DNA of 64,000 nucleotides from assembly GCF_023499215.1 (NCBI RefSeq), contig NZ_JAKHSK010000012.1, positions 1 to 64,000 of the forward strand. Reading direction: 5' to 3'. Below, in pieces: positions 32,100 through 41,768 of this stretch. How positions within the stretch are numbered: position 1 is the stretch's first letter; each line of letters opens with the position of its first letter. This DNA comes from Zunongwangia pacifica (GTDB lineage Bacteria > Bacteroidota > Bacteroidia > Flavobacteriales > Flavobacteriaceae). Under the pieces are notes generated by a model. The model had not been told where the DNA came from, did not search any database, and saw nothing but the letters and a program-made list of their open reading frames with translations. Made by a program: the position numbers and the translations under genes.

Positions 32100-32387
32100 A
32101 TGAAAAAATCATATTATTTGGCCAGCGTTCTTTCGCTGCTATCCACTTCTCTTTTCGCACAAATTGGTGGTATTGAAGATTCCGTTGATGATGTATCCAA
32201 TACCATTAGAACAATTTTCCCCATCATCCTGGGGGTCATTTTCTTAATCGGCTTTCTTTTTAATGCCGGCCATTTCTTCGGGGAAAATGCCGACCTTAAA
32301 AAAGGGATTACCCGTGTGCTGGTCTTTGTCCTTATTGCCGGCGCCGTAGTAGGCATTTTCACCTACCTCATTGGAATCGTAGTCTAA
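32100..32387 (+). CDS. traE: Conjugal transfer protein TraE (DUF4134)
   Basis: The 95-residue protein has a cleavable signal peptide (to about residue 20, ...SLFAQ), an acidic mature start (GGIEDSVDDVSNTIRTIFP) and two membrane segments (about 38-58 and 70-93). It is the DUF4134/VirB2-like small membrane protein that begins Bacteroidota tra operons. The VirB2 analogy suggests it builds the pilus or channel. It is the first gene of a compact operon reaching 39312. Confidence 0.88.
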   Translation: MKKSYYLASVLSLLSTSLFAQIGGIEDSVDDVSNTIRTIFPIILGVIFLIGFLFNAGHFFGENADLKKGITRVLVFVLIAGAVVGIFTYLIGIVV

Positions 32388-32423
32388 GTCGCCAAGCGAC
32401 ATTTGGAAGTTAATAAATCTGTT

Positions 32424-32708
32424 ATGAAGAAGTTCGAGGTCTATAAAAACATCAGAAAAAGGGCAGTCATTTTTGGATTGCCCCTTTCCCTCTTTGCGGT
32501 GATGATGATATCCATCATAGCTTCTTTGCTCATTATTATTTTCTCGTTCAGTTTTGGAGTGATCATCAGCGTAATGGTTTTTAATGCAGTCCTATATGTC
32601 GCTCTGATACGAATCATCAACAATCCTCAGATTTTTCAGCTGACAAGAATCTTCCCCAAAAGCATCAGTAACAAACGAAATTCCGGTCTTGATTATGAAC
32701 ACGATTAA
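32424..32708 (+). CDS. traF: Conjugal transfer protein TraF (DUF4133)
   Basis: With the ATG at 32424 the protein has 94 residues (MKKFEVYKNIRKRAVIFGLP). The FEVYKNIRKRAVIFGLPL start followed by two hydrophobic segments (about 18-55) is the DUF4133/VirB3-like signature. It is thought to anchor the VirB4-type ATPase to the membrane. It overlaps the traG start by 14 bases. Confidence 0.85.
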   Translation: MKKFEVYKNIRKRAVIFGLPLSLFAVMMISIIASLLIIIFSFSFGVIISVMVFNAVLYVALIRIINNPQIFQLTRIFPKSISNKRNSGLDYEHD

Positions 32709-35097
32709 TCTTTCTACTTATCAGCCCATTGCGGATATCCGTAACAACATACTATTTGCCAATAATGGCAATGTAGTAGTATGCTATAAAGGAAACCTAC
32801 CTGAAATTTATTCCTTATCGGAAAAGGACTTTGAGGATATGCACGGGGCCTGGTTTCAGGCATTGAAATCATTGCCTGTTGGTACTGTAGTCCACAAGCA
32901 AGATGTCTACCTCAAAAAGCATTATACTGCTGACGAGCTTCCCAATACCACATTTTTGGAAAAAGCTACTAGCGATCATTTTAAAGGTCGCGAATTTATG
33001 GATCACAACTGCTATCTCTTTTTTACACTAACCAAAAATAAAGCGCTGAACAACACTAAATATGTCAATCCTTTCCGCAAGGTTTCAAAAACGATAATAC
33101 AGGAATTGGATGACAATGTTCAACATTTTATAAATGCCGTAAATGATTCCGTCTCCTTTATCAATAACAGTCGGAAAATTGAATTTATTCCACTTGATGC
33201 TAAGGAGATTGAGATCATAACTAAACAGTATTTCAATGGCTTCAATGAGGGTTTTGACACCGATATCATACTGGACAAGAAAAACGTCAACATCGGCGAA
33301 AACTATTTTGATGCCCTGGCCATCAACAGCGAACTGTGCTTTGGCGAAAGTGTACAGACTAGCAAAACCAATGATAAATTCACTTCTGACGATTTTGTAT
33401 TTCATCAAGGGTTTATTGATGGTTTAGGGCTTACGCTAAACGAAAACCATATCGTTAACCAAATCCTATACCTGGACGACAAGCACAAGTGGCGCAAGTT
33501 GCTTGATAAGAAAGTGGAAGAGCTTAACAAAAGCTCCAATTTCGGTTCGCAAAACAAAGTGATACTGGGTAAAATCCAGCACATCCTGGATCAGATCAAT
33601 GCCGATGATAATGCCCGGATTATACGCGGACACTTAAACATCATTTTCTGGGACCGGGAAGCCCGGAACCTGGATAGAATTGCTTCCAAAATAAAAACGG
33701 AATTTAAAGAGCTTGATATTATTCCCTACTATCCACGGGGCGAAGAGCGGAAAAATTATATCCTGAACAGCTACTGCGGTTTTTCTTCTAATTTCTCCAA
33801 TAATGATTTGTATGTAACGGATCTGAAACACGCACTTTGCCTGCTTATCAATAACAGCAATTACAAATCAGATTCTACTGGAATCATCTTCAATGACCGG
33901 GAACATAATATACCTGTGCTCAAAGATGTCTGGGACGAGGAAAAAAAACGCATCAAAGCACGAAACTTTGCCATTTTTGCACCAACCGGTGAAGGGAAAT
34001 CCTTTTTGGCCAATAACATTCTGCGCCAGTATTTTGAAAGCGGAGTTCGCCTGGTCATTATTGATTTGGGTGGTTCCTATACCAAATTTGCTAAGCTTTA
34101 TCCTGAGAAGTACACCTTACTCCGTTATGAAAGTGGAAAAAACTTGGGCATCAATCCATTTTACATCAGCGACACCAATGACCTAAGCCCGGAACGCCTG
34201 GAGGATTTATCTGTATTTCTCTTTGAACTATTTGCTTCTGATTTAAAGGTAACCAAGGCACAATCGGTTTCCGTAAAAAAGATATTACGCCATTATTACC
34301 ATAGTGTTTCTGAAAATCACTCACTGAATGGCTTTTACAATTTTATTGAGAGCAATCAAAAAGATCTCTTAAGGCAACTTAAAATCCATCCCGACTACTT
34401 CAACGTTACCAGCTTTTTACACGTAATGTCTGAATACGTCGGCGATGGTCTATATAGCTTCCTTTTTGAAGTCAGCGAAGACCAGACTTATAAAATCGAA
34501 GATAAGCGTCTTATTGTATTTGAACTGGACGAAGTAAAGGACAATAAAGAAATACTCTCCGTAATGCTCAAGCTGATTAAATCGGCCATTCAACGAACCA
34601 TTTGGAAAAACCGTGCTGAAAAAGGCATCATCCTTTTTGATGAGTTCGCCAAGCAACTGAAGTTTGAAAACGTACTCGAAAGTGTGGAATTTTACTACCA
34701 AGCTATCCGAAAACAAAATGGTGCAATCGGCATCATTCTGCAATCCATTAATCAACTTCCCAACAATTCCACCTCTGCAAGCATATTGGAAAATACACAG
34801 GTCATTTATAGCCTGAACAATGAAAAGGGCTACGATGAATTGGTCAAGCGCCTCAATCTGTCCAGTCACGACCTGAACCAGTTAAAATCTATAAAAAACA
34901 ATCTTACCGGCCAAAGAAAGTATACCGAAATGTTTATCAAAATTGGAAAGGAAAGCAACATTTTCCGCTTGGAAGTTCCGAAAGAAGTATATGCCGCTTA
35001 CCTCACCGATGGACAAGAAAATGAGACCATAATGTCCCTTTATAAAAAGACCCAGGATATGGAAAAAGCTATCAAGGAATTCATCGCTAAAACATAA
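32695..35097 (+). CDS. traG: TraG-type conjugation ATPase (VirB4-like)
   Basis: Start at ATG 32695 (800 aa). The N-terminal half is the TraG_N-type region. The C-terminal half is the motor domain with Walker A A429-P-T-G-E-G-K435-S436, followed by VIIDLGGSY, Walker B GIILFDEFAKQ (about 640-650) and the QSINQL segment. It energises assembly and substrate transfer by the type IV secretion machine at the inner membrane. Length is normal for the family and the frame is intact. Confidence 0.93.
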   Translation: MNTINLSTYQPIADIRNNILFANNGNVVVCYKGNLPEIYSLSEKDFEDMHGAWFQALKSLPVGTVVHKQDVYLKKHYTADELPNTTFLEKATSDHFKGREFMDHNCYLFFTLTKNKALNNTKYVNPFRKVSKTIIQELDDNVQHFINAVNDSVSFINNSRKIEFIPLDAKEIEIITKQYFNGFNEGFDTDIILDKKNVNIGENYFDALAINSELCFGESVQTSKTNDKFTSDDFVFHQGFIDGLGLTLNENHIVNQILYLDDKHKWRKLLDKKVEELNKSSNFGSQNKVILGKIQHILDQINADDNARIIRGHLNIIFWDREARNLDRIASKIKTEFKELDIIPYYPRGEERKNYILNSYCGFSSNFSNNDLYVTDLKHALCLLINNSNYKSDSTGIIFNDREHNIPVLKDVWDEEKKRIKARNFAIFAPTGEGKSFLANNILRQYFESGVRLVIIDLGGSYTKFAKLYPEKYTLLRYESGKNLGINPFYISDTNDLSPERLEDLSVFLFELFASDLKVTKAQSVSVKKILRHYYHSVSENHSLNGFYNFIESNQKDLLRQLKIHPDYFNVTSFLHVMSEYVGDGLYSFLFEVSEDQTYKIEDKRLIVFELDEVKDNKEILSVMLKLIKSAIQRTIWKNRAEKGIILFDEFAKQLKFENVLESVEFYYQAIRKQNGAIGIILQSINQLPNNSTSASILENTQVIYSLNNEKGYDELVKRLNLSSHDLNQLKSIKNNLTGQRKYTEMFIKIGKESNIFRLEVPKEVYAAYLTDGQENETIMSLYKKTQDMEKAIKEFIAKT

Positions 35098-35101
35098 TAC
35101 T

Positions 35102-35677
35102 ATGAAGACAAAAATTTTAATCGTTGCAATAGCCCTGATTTTTATAGTGCACAGCCGTGCTACGGCCCAGGGAATGCCCGTTTATGACAATACCAATTTT
35201 GTAAGTCTGGTAAAACAACTTGTAGAATCCGGGAAGCAGACCGCTCAACTTATCAAGTCCGTGAAATTCCTCAAAGAGGCAAAAGAAAGGATTGAAAAAG
35301 TTTCTAACGTGGTACGGCAACTTAGGGCTGTACAAGAGATTGGGCAAAACAATCATAGGCTTATTAGCGTAATGCAAAATGATTTACAGGATATCTTAAA
35401 CTCCCCGTATATCAAGCCGGCAGAAATTTCCCGTGTCACAGCATCTTTTGAAAACATTGTTCAAAATTCTTTGGATACAATGGATTTTATTGATCAAATC
35501 TTATCCAGCGATTACCTAAAAATGAGCGACGCTGAACGTGCTACCATATTAAAGCAGAAAGAAATGGAATCGAAGGAAATGGTCTCCGCTATTAGGGTAA
35601 AAACCAAACGCTACCGTGACATTATTTCCTTTCGAAAAATGCAGGATAAAATCAATAACAGGGAAACAGAATATTGA
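35102..35677 (+). CDS. traI: Conjugal transfer protein TraI (DUF4141, VirB5-like)
   Basis: The 191-residue protein has a signal peptide (to about residue 23, ATAQG) and a long helical mature part (QLVESGKQTAQLIKSVKFLKEAKERIEKVSNVVRQL). This is the DUF4141/TraI pattern of Bacteroidota conjugative transposons, comparable to VirB5. It is periplasmic and probably part of the pilus tip or channel. It sits four bases after traG and its stop overlaps the region of the next start. Confidence 0.82.
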   Translation: MKTKILIVAIALIFIVHSRATAQGMPVYDNTNFVSLVKQLVESGKQTAQLIKSVKFLKEAKERIEKVSNVVRQLRAVQEIGQNNHRLISVMQNDLQDILNSPYIKPAEISRVTASFENIVQNSLDTMDFIDQILSSDYLKMSDAERATILKQKEMESKEMVSAIRVKTKRYRDIISFRKMQDKINNRETEY

Positions 35678-35679
35678 TT

Positions 35680-36522
35680 ATGAATGCAGTAATTATTTTA
35701 AGTTTTGGTCTTGAATATGTAGATACTGTTTTTCAGACCATTCAAGACAGTGATTTCTCCCAGTATACCATTGGCGGAATGAAAACCCTTGCAGTGCTTT
35801 TCTTCCTGATTAATATTCTAAAAAAATATAATGAGGGAGTGGCTGACAAAGACGGTTACACTTGGGGTTTAAGCCCGGGGGAACTCGTCAAGAATTTTGC
35901 GGTAGTTATCCTCGTTATATTCTCCACACAGGTATTGGGCTTTTTTGACAGTATTCTTGTTTCCATTGAAAGCCAATATCGGGACACCGCTCCTGCTTTG
36001 CTCCCCTTGCAGATGCAGGATATTCCTATCGAAGAAGAGGTCAACCTTATAGATGCTGCTAAAAATGCAATGACATTGCTTTATGAAGCTTTGGTTACCC
36101 CGCTTTACGGATTCAAGATACTTGCCTTTATTGGAGGGGTCATTTTGTGGATTCTAGATTTATTTATCTATCCGTTGTTCTTAGCGGAACGTTTTTTCCT
36201 TCTCGGTATAATGCAAGCGTTTTTTCCGCTGGTGATTAGCCTGTCCGTATTTGAAAAGTTCCGTTCCCTGGCCTATACCTTTTTCAAACTATATGCTGCC
36301 GTTTATATGTTGGTGCCGGCGTTCTTCTTGGTCAATGTTTTTGTTAATGCACTCTATACAGAGATCAATACCAACTTTTGGACAAATCTATTCGGTACCG
36401 ATACGGGAAGCGGATTTTTTGCCCCGGTGGTACAGCTTGGAACCATAGGGTTTATTGTTTTTCTGAAGTTCAAACTGTACCGACGTGCCACCTCTTTCAC
36501 TTTACGATTATTTACCGCCTAA
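35680..36522 (+). CDS. traJ: Conjugal transfer protein TraJ (VirB6/TrbL-like)
   Basis: Start at ATG 35680 (280 aa). About six membrane segments with an extracytoplasmic loop near 90-130 give the polytopic VirB6/TrbL layout of TraJ. It forms part of the inner-membrane channel. Placement between TraI and TraK is the standard order in this system. Confidence 0.82.
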   Translation: MNAVIILSFGLEYVDTVFQTIQDSDFSQYTIGGMKTLAVLFFLINILKKYNEGVADKDGYTWGLSPGELVKNFAVVILVIFSTQVLGFFDSILVSIESQYRDTAPALLPLQMQDIPIEEEVNLIDAAKNAMTLLYEALVTPLYGFKILAFIGGVILWILDLFIYPLFLAERFFLLGIMQAFFPLVISLSVFEKFRSLAYTFFKLYAAVYMLVPAFFLVNVFVNALYTEINTNFWTNLFGTDTGSGFFAPVVQLGTIGFIVFLKFKLYRRATSFTLRLFTA

Positions 36523-36529
36523 AACAGCT

Positions 36530-37156
36530 ATGATGAAAACACCTTACAAGAATATTTACGCCATCCTTAAAACAAATAGGTTCATTGTTTTAGCCGTTGT
36601 GATCTGCTGCTTACTCTCCAGCTTTTTTGCCATTTGGATGGTATTCAACATCAACAAAAAAGCCCTGAACAATGCTTTTGCCATTAATACCGATGGTAGT
36701 ATCATTCCCTTAAAGCTCGTTAGCCAGAAAGAAAATTTTAAAGTGGAGACTTTGGCGCATTTAGAGCTTTTCCACAATTATTTCTACAATATTGATGCAA
36801 GTAATTATGAAAAGAATTTAGAAAAGGCACTGTGGCTGGGCAATAGCACAGTGGATGATTTATATCGTCAAAAAAAGGCAGATGGTGTTTACAATCGGCT
36901 ATTACAATATTCCTTAGTTCAAAAAGTATTGAGTATCGATTCTCAAGTCGAAGAACAAAATGGAACTTATTCCTTCAAAACGATTACTGTTTTTGAGATC
37001 AACAGGGGTTCGATCATCGACACCTATCAATTAATTTCTACCGGAAACCTGATGACCGTCGACCGAAACTTTCCCAACAATCCGCACGGATTACTCATCA
37101 CCGATTATTTCGAAAAATCTCTTAAAAAATTGAATAATGAAGATAGAAAAAAATAA
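36530..37156 (+). CDS. traK: Conjugal transfer protein TraK (VirB8-like)
   Basis: Start at ATG 36530 (208 aa, MMKTPYKNIYAIL); the upstream 36485 start lies inside traJ. There is one N-terminal membrane anchor (about 18-40), then a periplasmic VirB8-fold domain with LELFHNYFYNID (about 78-89) and the VDRNFPNNPHGLLI motif (about 178-191) characteristic of TraK. It bridges inner- and outer-membrane parts of the secretion system. It overlaps traM by 20 bases. Confidence 0.88.
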   Translation: MMKTPYKNIYAILKTNRFIVLAVVICCLLSSFFAIWMVFNINKKALNNAFAINTDGSIIPLKLVSQKENFKVETLAHLELFHNYFYNIDASNYEKNLEKALWLGNSTVDDLYRQKKADGVYNRLLQYSLVQKVLSIDSQVEEQNGTYSFKTITVFEINRGSIIDTYQLISTGNLMTVDRNFPNNPHGLLITDYFEKSLKKLNNEDRKK

Positions 37157-38066
37157 AATAGTCTTTGCGTCAGTATTCGCTGTCGTGATCATTTTCCTGA
37201 TTTCCTATTCTATTATGGTAATGGGTAATGATGAAAGTGAACCTACAAACCTTAAGGAAACTTCGGTTCCCGCACTGGAAGAAGACCAAAAAGAATATGA
37301 TTCCAAACTGGATGCCATTAACGATCTAAAAGAAGTCCGAGAAACTAATGCGCCCAGCATCTATGACGAAAAACTGATCGATTCGCTTGGCTTTTATGAT
37401 GAAAATCTACCCGAACGGGAAAAAGAACGTATCGTGGACAGTATCTACGCCACAGGTAGAATTAAATATTCCCAAAGAAATTATCAGCATATGAGTGCTA
37501 GCGAAGCTGAAACCAAAGTGGAAAGGGTAATTGATTCTCACGAAATAAAAATGGAACAAAAAATTGCGGCTAAAGAAATGGGGCTGGAACATCAATTGTT
37601 CTTTGCCTCAGATCCGAAAGAAAATGAAATTTCAGTTTCTGGTACTACCGATGACTTCATTTATGCCGTGGTGGATGGCGACCAAGTGGTCAAAGCCAAT
37701 TCCCGTTTACGGATGCGCCTGTCCAAAGCCGCTACCATTAACAGGAAACACCTTCCAAAAAATACGCCTATTTACGGTTTTATCAGTTTTCAGCCCAACC
37801 GGGTATTGATCGAAATCGAAAATATTAAGCATCATCCAACGAATTTAAAAGCCTTTGACCTTCAGGATGGCAGTGAGGGTATCTATGTGGAAAACAACTT
37901 CCGTGCCCAGGTTTCCACCGAGGTCATTGGGGATATGGTGGATGATATCAATATCGCCGGTATACCACAGGTCAGTGGTTTCAAAAAGATATTTCAGCGT
38001 AATAACCGCAATATTAAGGTCACCGTGCTCAACAATTACAGGCTCATCCTGAAGCCTAAGTTATAG
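37137..38066 (+). CDS. traM: Conjugative transposon protein TraM (VirB10-like)
   Basis: The 309-residue protein has a single N-terminal membrane anchor (about 8-30), an acidic disordered periplasmic linker (about 33-120), and a C-terminal globular domain starting near VSGTTDDFIYAVVDGDQVVKANSRLRMRL (about 168-196, quoted in part only as family pattern) and ending in the beta-rich channel-like region. This is the TraM/VirB10 arrangement, linking inner-membrane energy to the outer-membrane pore. Start overlaps the end of traK. Confidence 0.87.
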   Translation: MKIEKNKIVFASVFAVVIIFLISYSIMVMGNDESEPTNLKETSVPALEEDQKEYDSKLDAINDLKEVRETNAPSIYDEKLIDSLGFYDENLPEREKERIVDSIYATGRIKYSQRNYQHMSASEAETKVERVIDSHEIKMEQKIAAKEMGLEHQLFFASDPKENEISVSGTTDDFIYAVVDGDQVVKANSRLRMRLSKAATINRKHLPKNTPIYGFISFQPNRVLIEIENIKHHPTNLKAFDLQDGSEGIYVENNFRAQVSTEVIGDMVDDINIAGIPQVSGFKKIFQRNNRNIKVTVLNNYRLILKPKL

Positions 38067-38096
38067 ACTCAAAAACAAAACTTAAAACTTATTTTT

Positions 38097-38930
38097 ATGA
38101 AGCATTTAATTTTTATCTCACTATCCCTGCTTGTTACTGTTATGATGACAGCACAAACATCTTTTCACCTTGATACCATTTATGCGAACGATCAAAAAAA
38201 TGTAGCACTATTCTTCCCAGAACCGATCCGTCAGGGAATAACAGGCTCTGAAAATTTTGTCTTTACCTATAATCGTGAGAAAGGGCAATATTTCGGATTG
38301 CTTCAGGCAAAGCCCGGAAAAGAAAGCAATCTTTTGGTAGTCAACAAAAACGGTGCTGTTTTTTCGTATATTGTAAAGTATAGGAAAAAGCTGGATCGGC
38401 TGAATTACTTTATACCGTCATCTAAAAGCATCGGTAATGAAAAGCCTATTGTTGCTGATTCAACTACTATTGTCAAACGTGAAGACACAATAGATAACAA
38501 AACCTATTATTACAATAAATTTTGTTCTTATCTAATTGATCGAAAACAACGCATTGGCCGACTCAAAAAAAGGAATGAGGGTATCGTATTGCGTGTAGAG
38601 AATATTGTTTTTGACAAGAAGGAGCTGTATTTCGTGATTCAGATTGAAAATAAATCTTCGTTGGATTATGACCTCAATTTTCTGAAATTATCGGTAGAAA
38701 CAAGAAAAAAGGGCAAAAAGAAATCTTTACAACGGCTTTATCAAGAACCGGTTTTTAAATATGATTTACCTTCAAAAGTAAAAGAAAACGAAACTGTGAG
38801 ATTGATTTATGTACTGCCAAAATTTTCGATAAGCAATGACCGAAGAACGGTTTTTGAGCTCAATGAAAAGAACGGGGAACGAAACTTAAAATTAAAGATA
38901 TCGCATAGATTCATCAATAACCCAGATTAA
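38097..38930 (+). CDS. traN: Conjugative transposon protein TraN (DUF4138, VirB9-like)
   Basis: The 277-residue protein has a signal peptide (to about residue 19), an N-terminal beta-rich domain with NVALFFPEPIRQGITGSENFVF (partly quoted pattern, about 32-53) and a C-terminal domain with the EGIVLRVENIVFDKKELYFVIQIEN-type segment. It matches DUF4138/TraN, the VirB9-like outer-membrane-side component. It is the last conjugation gene recognised before a lipoprotein gene. Confidence 0.85.
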   Translation: MKHLIFISLSLLVTVMMTAQTSFHLDTIYANDQKNVALFFPEPIRQGITGSENFVFTYNREKGQYFGLLQAKPGKESNLLVVNKNGAVFSYIVKYRKKLDRLNYFIPSSKSIGNEKPIVADSTTIVKREDTIDNKTYYYNKFCSYLIDRKQRIGRLKKRNEGIVLRVENIVFDKKELYFVIQIENKSSLDYDLNFLKLSVETRKKGKKKSLQRLYQEPVFKYDLPSKVKENETVRLIYVLPKFSISNDRRTVFELNEKNGERNLKLKISHRFINNPD

Positions 38931-38937
38931 CATCATT

Positions 38938-39312
38938 ATGAAAAAAATAGCCGTTTTTTCGTTAGTAGTATTATTTCTCTCTTGTACCAGAAAACAAGAT
39001 TTATTTCCTTCAGAAACCGCTAAAATCGTCGCTAAAAGTTTTTATCACGGTGATAAGACAACTTTAAAGGAATATACTACAGAATCCGGGTATGCAAATC
39101 TTTCCAGTATACAAGAAATGTTTACCGAGGATAAAAATTCCGAACCTCATTTTAAGGTCGTGGATGAACAAAAAGAAGGTACGGTAACCTGGATTAAATA
39201 TTCAACATCCTACGACCCCAAACCCGGTATTTTTAAATTAGTCAAGGAAGATGGCGTATGGAAGGTTACACATAATGGGCCGAAAGATACAGGACCGTTT
39301 TTGAGAAAGTAG
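38938..39312 (+). CDS. Small lipoprotein, DUF4878/NTF2-like
   Basis: The 124-residue protein has a lipobox ending at about Cys16 (LFLSCTRK) and an NTF2-like domain (ETAKIVAKSFYHGD... GTVTWIKYSTSYDP... VKEDGVWKVTHNG). It starts eight bases after traN, so it belongs to the tra transcript. Similar lipoproteins in conjugative operons act in surface exclusion or stabilise the outer-membrane complex; that is inference by position. Confidence 0.75.
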   Translation: MKKIAVFSLVVLFLSCTRKQDLFPSETAKIVAKSFYHGDKTTLKEYTTESGYANLSSIQEMFTEDKNSEPHFKVVDEQKEGTVTWIKYSTSYDPKPGIFKLVKEDGVWKVTHNGPKDTGPFLRK

Positions 39313-39385
39313 TCCTATGATAGGCTATCGCTAAAACTTGCAAAATTTTCACTATTACAATATAGTATCCTAACAAGCAGTATTA

Positions 39386-40483
39386 TCAAATGTTATCTGG
39401 ATGTATGAAGACTAAATTGTCTTTTTTAGTTATTTCATCCATTAAACTTTCTTTCAAATCACTTCCCTCTTCATTTGATAGTTTTAATGTTATTTGTTTA
39501 GATTTCGGGTCTTCTGTTGCCTTATATGGGAAGTCGTTAATCTTATCTCCTTGATGAAAATTAGTTAAAGCTGTATGATGAATATAAATATTTATAGCAG
39601 AATCGGTTCTATATAATATTACCGAATATATTTCTTCTGGAAGTTCAACATCATCAGCTAAATCAAAGCATAATAATTTTTTCTTAAGTACTTCACTACA
39701 TTCACAACGTATCGTAGTACCTAGCAGTAATTTTTTATTCTTTTTTGCTATTTCATTAAAAATAAAATCTTGGGCAAAATCATCGATAACATCGTCTTCA
39801 ATATCTCCTGTTAGATTATGTGTAGTAGCTCCACTTGGGCTTTTGATTTTTTTAATATTTGAAGTTTCTGGGAGTGTTAAATCATTATCTTGAAAGACAT
39901 CATCAATTGAGGACATTCTATAATTTCCACCTCCACAAAAAGCTTTATAAAATTGGTCATCGTTAGTCAGAAAAATAGTATGTTCCTCTTTTAAAAATTC
40001 TTGTGGATAAACACTGGACAGTAGAACTAAGCTATCTTCTTTAGAAAGACGTGATGACAACACTAAATCTTGATGTGGAAGCCAAAGTGCTTGATGTAAA
40101 ATGTTTTCATCATAAATAATCTCGAAATCATCATTGAGCTTTTTCAATTCTTCCTCAATAGTATTTTTGATATCAGAGTAGCATTCCGAATAGTCTAGTT
40201 CTGGAGCCTTAAATTCATTGCGATATTTAAGAGCAGAACTAAAATTCATATTCCCTTTTGTGGATTTATAGAGTGTTCTCAGATAGTGTTCTAACTTCCT
40301 AATTCCAATATATTCATAAGTGACAAATCTTGAACACACAATATCTACAAAAGGAGAGTTAGTAAGGTTTTTAAAAAATCTCGTAAAACTCGGATAACTA
40401 TCATCTATTAGGTATGCTAATAATTGAGTATCTACCGCAATTTTAATTTTGAAAACTGGATCTACATAAGGTTGGTTTGACAT
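39386..40483 (-). CDS. PIN-domain-like nuclease of four-gene operon
   Basis: The N-terminal ~190 residues of this 365-residue protein have PIN features in order: D18 (KIAVDTQLLAYL), E56 (RFVTYEYIG), D149 (LSKEDSLVLLSSVY) and D174-D175 (TIFLTNDDQFYKA). The C-terminal 170 residues are unassigned. PIN proteins are Mg-dependent RNases or structure-specific DNases. It is the last gene of a leftward operon, four bases after the AAA ATPase gene, and faces the tra operon tail-to-tail. It is the likely effector of the module. Confidence 0.68.
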   Translation of the reverse strand: MSNQPYVDPVFKIKIAVDTQLLAYLIDDSYPSFTRFFKNLTNSPFVDIVCSRFVTYEYIGIRKLEHYLRTLYKSTKGNMNFSSALKYRNEFKAPELDYSECYSDIKNTIEEELKKLNDDFEIIYDENILHQALWLPHQDLVLSSRLSKEDSLVLLSSVYPQEFLKEEHTIFLTNDDQFYKAFCGGGNYRMSSIDDVFQDNDLTLPETSNIKKIKSPSGATTHNLTGDIEDDVIDDFAQDFIFNEIAKKNKKLLLGTTIRCECSEVLKKKLLCFDLADDVELPEEIYSVILYRTDSAINIYIHHTALTNFHQGDKINDFPYKATEDPKSKQITLKLSNEEGSDLKESLMDEITKKDNLVFIHPDNI

Positions 40484-40487
40484 AATA

Positions 40488-41768
40488 TTACTGAAGATTA
40501 GCTTCTACAAATTTCACATCTATCTCGTTAATAGATTCAGAGTCAGCTGCTCTTTCTAATAAAAAGTAAAGTTTTCGAAGAGCTAATCTTGGCAATTCTC
40601 CTGTAATCTTATTCACCATTTGAATTGCTTCTTCAGTAAAAGGAGTGAGCGAATCACTATTTTCTCTACTTAAGTTAAGATAGTTTAATACTAAAATTTT
40701 CATTTGTGCAGTAGATAATCTTTCTATATTAATCTCCCGATCAGTAAGACGATCAGCAAGAGGAGGTGAAATTTTTTGGATATCCTCTAAGGCTGTACGG
40801 GTCAAAGCGATTAAAAGACACCACCTTCTTTCCTTATCAATTAAAGCTCTTAGATTGTATGCATAAGTATCACTCTCTTTTTTTGTTAAACGCCCTGAGG
40901 TAATATCTTCAAATTCATCAACTAATAAATAAAATCTTTCAAAACCCTGCTCCTGTACAATATCAATGATTGCATTAAGTAATTTAACTACTTTGTTGTT
41001 TAGGTATTTACCACTCCCTGATGTTATCGTTTCCCAAGTTTTACTTATACCGAAATCTTCAGAGATTAAATTATAGAAGTAATCGGCTATAACCGCATCT
41101 TGATTCCTTTCTTCTAGTATACTTAGAATTATATGTTTTAATGTATTATTCAATTCAGCCCTCTTCGACCTGCTATTTATTTGCTTGATAAATGCATCCA
41201 AAAAAGCTTTATGGTTAGCTTCATTTTCAATAGAAAATGGATCATTAGATTTTCCGAACATATCACCTTGAGGACTTGCGAGGAACTTTTCAAGATCAGC
41301 TTTATATGTATTCTTTGGTTTTTTAATTTCATCAAGAACCTGAGTCCAAAGATATTTTTTAAATTGCTCCTGCCCGATTTTTTCAATTATAGATCCTATA
41401 AGTTGCGGTAAATTTGTTCCAGGATTATTAATGTAAATAGCAAAAGCTTTTTTACTTTCGTTCTGAATTATTGATTTTGCATATAATAATAATTGAGTTT
41501 TCCCTGTACCATAATCTCCCGTTATCGTTCCAATTAATTTTTGATCTTTTTTAGAACTTGCATATAGCGAATCAGCAATATAATTAACAATTTCTTTATG
41601 TACTTTTTCATCTATTGGAGCAAGTGCGACTGTTTGATCAGATGATTCGTTGATATTTGCAGTTCCAGATTTAGGAAAGGGATTGGATTTAAGTCCGAAC
41701 TTAGAATAACGGTCTTTTTGAGACTGTTGAGCTCTATCTTTCAAAATTTTATTTACGTCTATACTCAT
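40488..41768 (-). CDS. AAA+ ATPase (Orc1/Cdc6-like) of four-gene operon
   Basis: The 426-residue protein has Walker A G84-D-Y-G-T-G-K-T91, Walker B FYLLVDEFEDI with D284-E285, a sensor-like CLLIALTRTALEDI (about 308-321) and a RLTDREINIERLS segment (about 331-343) with candidate arginine fingers. A helical insertion separates Walker A and B. STAND/Orc-type regulatory or loader ATPases look like this. Its start overlaps the 338-aa gene by four bases and the PIN gene follows at four bases. It probably senses or remodels DNA and controls the PIN partner; inferred. Confidence 0.8.
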   Translation of the reverse strand: MSIDVNKILKDRAQQSQKDRYSKFGLKSNPFPKSGTANINESSDQTVALAPIDEKVHKEIVNYIADSLYASSKKDQKLIGTITGDYGTGKTQLLLYAKSIIQNESKKAFAIYINNPGTNLPQLIGSIIEKIGQEQFKKYLWTQVLDEIKKPKNTYKADLEKFLASPQGDMFGKSNDPFSIENEANHKAFLDAFIKQINSRSKRAELNNTLKHIILSILEERNQDAVIADYFYNLISEDFGISKTWETITSGSGKYLNNKVVKLLNAIIDIVQEQGFERFYLLVDEFEDITSGRLTKKESDTYAYNLRALIDKERRWCLLIALTRTALEDIQKISPPLADRLTDREINIERLSTAQMKILVLNYLNLSRENSDSLTPFTEEAIQMVNKITGELPRLALRKLYFLLERAADSESINEIDVKFVEANLQ